From Lentisphaeria bacterium (lineage in GTDB: Bacteria; Verrucomicrobiota; Lentisphaeria; Victivallales; UBA1829): 10,821 nucleotides of DNA. Each line of letters starts with the position of its first letter. The stretch's first letter is position 1. The notes under the pieces were generated by a model that searched no databases, had not been told where the DNA came from, and saw nothing but the letters and a program-made list of their open reading frames with translations. The translations under genes and the position numbers were made by a program. Positions 6,320 through 10,821 of this stretch are shown piece by piece. The stretch covers positions 1 to 10,821 of the forward strand of contig DXVA01000143.1 of assembly GCA_019408975.1 (NCBI GenBank), in the 5' to 3' direction.

Positions 6320-6832
6320 TTACAGCCCGTCTTCCAGAACTCCGACATAGGGAAGATTCCGATAGTATTCATCGGAATCCAGCCCATACCCGACAACATA
6401 GCGGTCGGGAATACGGAAACCGACCCAGTCGGCATGAGTGAACTGTTTGTTTTCCAGCATCTTATCCATCAGGACACAGATCCTGACACTTGCTGCACCG
6501 AGCCCCTGAAAATAATGAACGGCATATTTCATGGAAAGCCCCGTATCAAGAATGTCATCGACCAGCAGGATATGCCGTCCGTGGACCGGCAGTTTCAACG
6601 CGGAACGCACCGTGATCTTTCCGGTGCTCCGGTCATTCTCATAACTTGACGCGGAAAAACTATCGACGTAAAGCGGCAGATCAATCCTCCGGAGCAGATC
6701 GGCGGCGAAAATCACCGCCCCGTTCATCATCACAACGACCGTAAGCTCCTTCCCCCGATAAGCTTCCGTGATTTCTCCGCCCAGCTGTGCAACCCGCCCG
6801 GCAATTTCGTTTTCAGTAAGAAGAACCTTCAT
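6320..6832 (-). CDS. hpt: Hypoxanthine phosphoribosyltransferase
   Basis: This 170-residue type I phosphoribosyltransferase joins hypoxanthine (often also guanine) to PRPP, giving IMP (GMP) in the cytoplasm. The PRPP-binding loop is ILLVDDILDTGLSM (88-101), with D92/D93 and the likely general base D96. The flexible loop (SSYENDRSTGKI, 62-73) and the C-terminal purine-binding block (DWVGFRIPDRYVVGYGLD, 135-152, then YRNLPYVGVL) are standard for Hpt. Length is normal for the family. Its GAGGTG ribosome site lies within the last codons of ade, and only three bases separate the ade stop from the hpt start, so the two are co-transcribed and probably translationally coupled. Its substrate is the product of Ade. 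Confidence 0.96.
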   Translation of the reverse strand: MKVLLTENEIAGRVAQLGGEITEAYRGKELTVVVMMNGAVIFAADLLRRIDLPLYVDSFSASSYENDRSTGKITVRSALKLPVHGRHILLVDDILDTGLSMKYAVHYFQGLGAASVRICVLMDKMLENKQFTHADWVGFRIPDRYVVGYGLDSDEYYRNLPYVGVLEDGL

Positions 6833-6835
6833 CCT

Positions 6836-8545
6836 TCACACCTCGATAAAATCAAATGCGGAGACATCCACCACGCCGCGGTCCGTGATCCGCAGAAACG
6901 GAATCACCGGCAGCGGAAGGAAAGCAAGCTGAAGGAACGGAGTTTCCAGCGGACAGCCGGTCACTTTCACGGACTTGTGAATCCTTGCCAGCTCCTTTTC
7001 CACGGTTTCAAAATCACAGCCGGAAAGCAGCCCGCCCAACGGCAAGGGCATCACATCGACCACTTGCCCCCGATTCGCAACAGCAAAACCGCCCTGCGAA
7101 TCAATCAGGGCATTCACAGCCAGCGCCATATCCTCATCGGAAACCCCGACCACGCAGATATTGTGGCTGTCATGCCCGACGCTGGATGCGACTGCGCCGG
7201 TCTTCAAGCCGAAACCTTTGACAAAACCAAGCCCGACATTGCCGTTTCTGCCGTAACGTTCCAGAACCGCCACCTTTGCAATATCCCGCTCCGGCGCACA
7301 CTTCTTTTCACGCCCGTCGAACGGCAGGTCCAGTTCCAGGTGCTCCGTCGTCAGGGACAGCTCCAGAATACCGATCACGGGAGTCTTCGCCTTTTTTGAA
7401 AAAACCCGGAAAGAATCCGCCGAGACCTTTTTCAGCCTGACGGAATTCAGAAATGCCGACGGATCGGGAGGAAGCCCGCGCGAAGCGAACAGGGTCTCAT
7501 TCACAATCTTCCCGTTTTTCAGGACAGTTGCAATCCGGCATTTCTTCAAATCCGAAAGCAGGACGATATCCGCCTTGTATCCGGGGGCGATCAGACCGCG
7601 GTCACGCAGTCCGAAATGCTGCGCGGGAGAACAACAGGCGACCCGGTACACTGCCAGCGGGTCCGCTCCCGATTCAATCGCATGTGCAATCATATAATCC
7701 AGATGCCCCGTTTCCGCAATATCCAGCGGATTGCGGTCATCGGTGCAGAAACAGAGGAACGGTGCATTCCGTATCGTAATCAGCGGCAGAAGCGTGTCCA
7801 GATTGCGTGCCACAGAACCTTCACGGATCAGAATCTGCATCCCCTTGCGAAGTTTCTCCTCCGCCTCGCCCAGCGTACTGCACTCGTGACAGTTGCGGAC
7901 TCCGGCGGCAAGGTAGGCATTGAGCGCTTTCCCGCTCAGCATCGGACAATGCCCGTCAATCCTGCCGCGGAACGCCTCCGCCTTTTCAAGCACCTCCGGC
8001 ACTTTGGACAATACGCCGGGAACATTCATCAGTTCGGCAAGTCCGGAGGAAAGCGGCTCGGAAGCGTATTTGCAGACATCCGCCGCGGAAAGTGCGGCGC
8101 CGGCAGTCTCCAGCGGCGTGGAGGGAACGCAGGAACTGATCTCGACCCGAAGGTCCATGCACATGCGGCGGGCGGACTCCAGAAAAAAATCGATCGCTTT
8201 CGTTCCCGCGACATTCGACAGCTCGTGAGGATCGCAGACCGCCGTCGTCACTCCGCGCGGCAGCACGCACCGTTCAAACTCGAAAGGCGTAATCATCGAA
8301 GACTCCACATGAACATGCGCATCAATGAAACCCGGAACGGCGGTCAGCCCGCATCCGTCGATCTCGCGCTCGCCGTCATACGTTTCCCCGACACCGGCGA
8401 TCCGGTCGCCGCAGATGGCAATATCTCCCCGCACCGTCTCCCCCGTGGTCAGGTTGAAGACAGAAATATTTTTTATTACGAGAGACGCCGGGACATTTCC
8501 CTGCGCCTCATCAATGATCTTTTCCAACATTCCGATTCCCGCCAT
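6836..8545 (-). CDS. ade: Adenine deaminase
   Basis: A 569-residue amidohydrolase-superfamily enzyme that hydrolyses adenine to hypoxanthine and ammonia. With numbering from the ATG at 8545, the metal-binding HVHVESSM is at 77-84, CDPHE at 104-108, DGH at 197-199, a second HE at 220-221 and CTDDR at 267-271. The C-terminal block SSVGHDSHN (454-462) is characteristic of the Ade family and separates it from cytosine deaminase or dihydroorotase. The start at 8545 follows AGGAAGGA at a 9-base spacing and gives a typical family length. A TTG at 8608 would add 21 residues not expected in the family. It is the first gene of a two-gene operon with hpt. Confidence 0.95.
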   Translation of the reverse strand: MAGIGMLEKIIDEAQGNVPASLVIKNISVFNLTTGETVRGDIAICGDRIAGVGETYDGEREIDGCGLTAVPGFIDAHVHVESSMITPFEFERCVLPRGVTTAVCDPHELSNVAGTKAIDFFLESARRMCMDLRVEISSCVPSTPLETAGAALSAADVCKYASEPLSSGLAELMNVPGVLSKVPEVLEKAEAFRGRIDGHCPMLSGKALNAYLAAGVRNCHECSTLGEAEEKLRKGMQILIREGSVARNLDTLLPLITIRNAPFLCFCTDDRNPLDIAETGHLDYMIAHAIESGADPLAVYRVACCSPAQHFGLRDRGLIAPGYKADIVLLSDLKKCRIATVLKNGKIVNETLFASRGLPPDPSAFLNSVRLKKVSADSFRVFSKKAKTPVIGILELSLTTEHLELDLPFDGREKKCAPERDIAKVAVLERYGRNGNVGLGFVKGFGLKTGAVASSVGHDSHNICVVGVSDEDMALAVNALIDSQGGFAVANRGQVVDVMPLPLGGLLSGCDFETVEKELARIHKSVKVTGCPLETPFLQLAFLPLPVIPFLRITDRGVVDVSAFDFIEV

Positions 8546-8596
8546 CCGATTGATTCCTTCCTGAAAAAGTTTGGTTCGCAAGATACTCTCAAAACA

Positions 8597-8640
8597 CGAA
8601 AAATACAACTCTTTTCCTTTGGCAAACCTTGTATTTTTCG
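8597..8640. promoter_or_regulatory. 12-bp perfect inverted repeat between divergent ade and NSS genes (candidate operator)
   Basis: CGAAAAATACAA (8597-8608) and its reverse complement TTGTATTTTTCG (8629-8640) flank 20 bp, in the 144-bp gap between the ade start (8545) and the NSS start (8690). A shorter related copy, GTATTTTT, lies at 8651-8658, exactly 20 bp after the one at 8631. The symmetrical placement suggests binding of a dimeric regulator to both divergent promoters. A hairpin role is possible but no U-tract follows. Confidence 0.45.
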
Positions 8641-8657
8641 GGAAAACATGGTATTTT
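8629..8657 (+). promoter_or_regulatory. Weak candidate promoter for the NSS symporter gene
   Basis: TTGTAT (8629-8634) and TATTTT (8652-8657) are 17 bp apart, upstream of the ribosome site of the symporter. The -35 matches only TTG, so this is a location guess; it overlaps the right half of the inverted repeat. Confidence 0.25.
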
Positions 8658-8689
8658 TTATGTATTTATGAAATAAAAGGGAGCTTCAA

Positions 8690-10087
8690 TTGAATTCAGA
8701 ACCTTCACGGGAACAATTTGCGTCCAGACTGGGATTCATTCTGATGACCGCAGGCTGCGCCATCGGACTGGGCAATGTCTGGCGTTTCCCCTATATCACG
8801 GGACAGTATGGCGGGGGGCTGTTCGTTTTTCTGTATCTGTTTTTCCTGGCGATTCTCGGCTTTCCGGTCATGATGATGGAATTGTCTCTCGGACGCGCCG
8901 GGCGCAGCACGTTTCCGGGGGCGTTCCGCAATCTTCAGAATAAAAACGTCAAGTTCCGCTGGGATTTTCCCGCATATCTTCTTTTTTCGGGAAACATGTT
9001 CCTGCTGATGTTCTATACCGTCATTTCCGGCTGGCTTCTCGCTTACGCCTGTTACTTTGCAGCCGGTAAATTCCGATCCATGGACGCGGCGCAGTGCCAG
9101 GCGTTCTTCAACAACTTCCTTGCCTCGCCGGGACTCCAGACGCTGTTTATGCTGATCGTGCTCGGGCTGACGGTATTCGTCTGTATGGGCGGGGTCCGGA
9201 AGATGATCGAAAAAGTCATCAAAGCCATGATGATCGGTCTTTTTCTCCTGCTTCTTCTCCTTGTGGTGCAGTCCCTCCGCCTCCCGAATGCAATGCAGGG
9301 CGTCCGTTTCTTCCTCTACCCGGATGTGGATAAATTTCTCAGCGACGGAGTCTGGGCGACGGTTCATGCGGCGATGGCGCAGGCGTTTTTCACACTGAGC
9401 CTCGGAGTAGGAAGCATTGCAATTTGCGGAAGCTATATCGGACGTGACCGCTCTCTGCCGGCGGAAGGAGTCTGGATCATCAGCCTGGACACTCTGATGG
9501 CGATCTGTTCGGGACTGATCATTTTTCCCTGCTGCGCCGCCTATGCGATCGCACCGGATGCGGGTCCCTCCCTTATTTTCATCACCCTGCCGAATGTCTT
9601 CCACAACATGAACGGCGGTCCGTTCTGGGGCTTTCTTTTCTTCCTGTTCCTTTCCATTGCCGCAGTTTCGACTCTGATCGCCGTTTTTGAAAATCTTGCG
9701 GCATTCGGCATGGATGAATTCCGCTGGAGCCGTAAAAAATCCTGTTTCATCTTCGGTGTAATCCTTGCGATGCTTTCCATGCCGTGTATTCTCGGATTCA
9801 ATCTCTGGCAGAAGTTCCGCCCGCTAGGGAAAGACTCCAATGTGCTGGATCTCGAAGACTTCATCGTCAGCGACAATCTTCTGCCGCTCGGCGCGCTCTA
9901 CCTGACGATTTTCTGTTCCAACCGTTTCGGCTGGGGCAGCGATAATTTTTATAAAGAACTCAATACCGGAAAAGGCTGGAAACTCCCCCATATCTTCATT
10001 CCCTATATGCGCTGGGGGCTTCCGGTAATCATTCTGGCAATCTGGGTGATCGGGATCGTCAAGCGGTTCCATCTGTTCGGATTCTAA
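8690..10087 (+). CDS. Neurotransmitter:sodium symporter (NSS/SNF) family amino-acid transporter
   Basis: This 465-residue LeuT-fold carrier most likely imports an amino acid or related amine with sodium across the inner membrane. The hallmark TM1 motif GCAIGLGNVWRFPYITGQ (22-39) is followed by YGGG and carries the unwound helix and sodium-site region. About eleven membrane helices can be placed (near 13-34, 43-65, 94-124, 148-167, 178-195, 224-250, 261-287, 310-335, 351-370, 391-412 and 440-458), the usual count for bacterial members such as MhsT and TnaT. FFTLSLGVGS (233-242) matches the TM6 substrate region. The predicted start is TTG: AAAGGGAG precedes it at a good spacing, no ATG lies nearby in frame, and the next Met (residue 19) is inside TM1. 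The substrate cannot be read from sequence. It is divergent from ade and 44 bp upstream of a CstA-like gene. Confidence 0.93.
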   Translation: MNSEPSREQFASRLGFILMTAGCAIGLGNVWRFPYITGQYGGGLFVFLYLFFLAILGFPVMMMELSLGRAGRSTFPGAFRNLQNKNVKFRWDFPAYLLFSGNMFLLMFYTVISGWLLAYACYFAAGKFRSMDAAQCQAFFNNFLASPGLQTLFMLIVLGLTVFVCMGGVRKMIEKVIKAMMIGLFLLLLLLVVQSLRLPNAMQGVRFFLYPDVDKFLSDGVWATVHAAMAQAFFTLSLGVGSIAICGSYIGRDRSLPAEGVWIISLDTLMAICSGLIIFPCCAAYAIAPDAGPSLIFITLPNVFHNMNGGPFWGFLFFLFLSIAAVSTLIAVFENLAAFGMDEFRWSRKKSCFIFGVILAMLSMPCILGFNLWQKFRPLGKDSNVLDLEDFIVSDNLLPLGALYLTIFCSNRFGWGSDNFYKELNTGKGWKLPHIFIPYMRWGLPVIILAIWVIGIVKRFHLFGF

Positions 10088-10131
10088 CATTATATCATAA
10101 TAAATAAAAAAATTAAGGAAAAGGAAAAATC

Positions 10132-10821
10132 ATGTTCTGGTTTCTTGGCGGTATCATACTGCTGATTGTCGGTTACTTCACCTACGGACGTTTCGTCGAA
10201 AGAATCCTTGAACCGGATGACCGGGAGACGCCCGCGAAAAAATTCTACGACGGAGTCGATTTCGTCGTGATCCCCAACTGGAAAAACATGCTGATCCAGC
10301 TTCTGAACATCGCCGGAGTCGGACCGGTCATCGGCGTGATCCTCGGAATCAAGTTCGGCGCGGTGGTCTTCCTGATCATCCCGATCGGCAACATCATCGG
10401 CGGCGCGGTGCATGATTTCGTATCGGGCATGATGTCCATCCGCCACGGCGGAGCCAATCTGCCGAAACTGATCAGAATTACGCTCGGAAAACCCTATTAC
10501 GCTTTCTTCTCGGTGTTCATGTGTTTCCTCCTGCTCCTCGTTGTCGCGGTCTTCATCAACGTTCCAGCGACAATCTTCAACATTCTTACACCCGGACACG
10601 AGTTCTTCTGGCTGGCGGTGGTCGTGATTTTCCTGTATTACATCTGCGCGACCATGTTTCCGGTAGACAAGATCATCGGCATGATCTATCCGTTTTTCGG
10701 CGCAATGCTCATGATCGGAAGCCTCGCGCTCTTCCTCATGCTTGTAAAAGCGGGAGTCGCCAACCCCGGACTGTTTCAGGAATCCGCGGCATTCAAAGCC
10801 GGCATGTTCAAGGAACCGATC
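10132..10821 (+). CDS. CstA-like carbon starvation family transporter, 3' partial
   Basis: The frame is open from the ATG at 10132 to the window edge, giving 230 codons with no stop. AAGGAAAA precedes the start. The protein is very hydrophobic and carries the CstA signature LNIAGVGPVIGVILG (58-72) and GAVHDFVSGMMSIRHGG (91-107). CstA-family proteins are inner-membrane carriers linked to peptide or pyruvate uptake. The N-terminus, with a single helix, a linker (PDDRETPAKKFYDGVDFVVIP) and then the signature, looks more like the shorter anaerobe-type members (under about 500 residues) than the roughly 700-residue E. coli protein, so the substrate is uncertain. The 44-bp A+T-rich gap after the NSS gene shows no terminator hairpin, so co-transcription is likely. 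Confidence 0.88.
   Translation, partial: MFWFLGGIILLIVGYFTYGRFVERILEPDDRETPAKKFYDGVDFVVIPNWKNMLIQLLNIAGVGPVIGVILGIKFGAVVFLIIPIGNIIGGAVHDFVSGMMSIRHGGANLPKLIRITLGKPYYAFFSVFMCFLLLLVVAVFINVPATIFNILTPGHEFFWLAVVVIFLYYICATMFPVDKIIGMIYPFFGAMLMIGSLALFLMLVKAGVANPGLFQESAAFKAGMFKEPI

Noticed and set aside
8546..8608. 21-residue N-terminal extension of Ade from TTG 8608
   Set aside because: The ATG at 8545 has a better ribosome site and gives the normal family length; the extension would also overlap the 12-bp inverted repeat.
7616..8671. Long plus-strand reading frame opposite ade
   Set aside because: It is a frame shadow of ade, with Arg/His-rich composition and no recognisable domain.
8546..8689. Purine riboswitch ahead of ade
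   Set aside because: The conserved purine-aptamer core and its three-helix layout were not recognisable by eye; only the 12-bp inverted repeat stands out.
8705..9604. Long minus-strand reading frame opposite the NSS gene
   Set aside because: It is a charged, low-complexity translation, the complement of a membrane protein frame; no motif is seen.

Overview
This window looks like chromosomal DNA from a Gram-negative, probably anaerobic bacterium. It has a moderately G+C-rich coding style, a rod-shape/septal murein gene pair, RNase HIII, secreted proteins of no recognised family, and a transporter pair (NSS symporter, CstA-like). I lean towards the PVC group (Lentisphaerota/Victivallis-like), but that is an inference from style; there is no rRNA here to settle it.

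Left part (1-2259): the end of a cell-shape operon. A 5'-truncated MreD-like membrane protein overlaps by 4 bases (ATGA) a complete penicillin-binding protein 2 (mrdA type) with all three transpeptidase motifs. The RodA gene that often follows is absent. Next comes a secreted protein of unknown function (2356-3438).

Middle (3423-4144): the most unusual part. An A+T-rich gene for a four-helix-bundle protein of the 23S rRNA intervening-sequence (IVP) family lies between two arrays of imperfect 7-bp units (consensus AGTGRYY). The left array has 22 units and the right 25, and they are in inverted orientation. The arrays share a perfect 73-bp inverted repeat that includes the same irregular units. 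The block sits exactly at the 3' ends of two convergent genes, the secreted-protein gene and rnhC, and both use stop codons inside the arrays. The IVP gene also runs into an array, which encodes its last 18 residues. This looks like an inserted cassette, architecturally similar to IVP-bearing intervening sequences of 23S rRNA but located between protein genes.

Right of the cassette: rnhC (RNase HIII, minus strand) and, divergently, a secreted Lys/Glu-rich protein (5261-6229) that ends at a strong bidirectional terminator. On the minus strand, ade (adenine deaminase) and hpt (hypoxanthine phosphoribosyltransferase) form a tight two-gene operon converting adenine to hypoxanthine to IMP.

Right end: divergent from ade are an NSS-family sodium symporter with a TTG start and, 44 bp on, the beginning of a CstA-like carrier that runs off the window. 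A 12-bp perfect inverted repeat lies in the ade/NSS divergent promoter region and is a candidate operator. No tRNA, rRNA, CRISPR array or recognisable transposase gene was seen.
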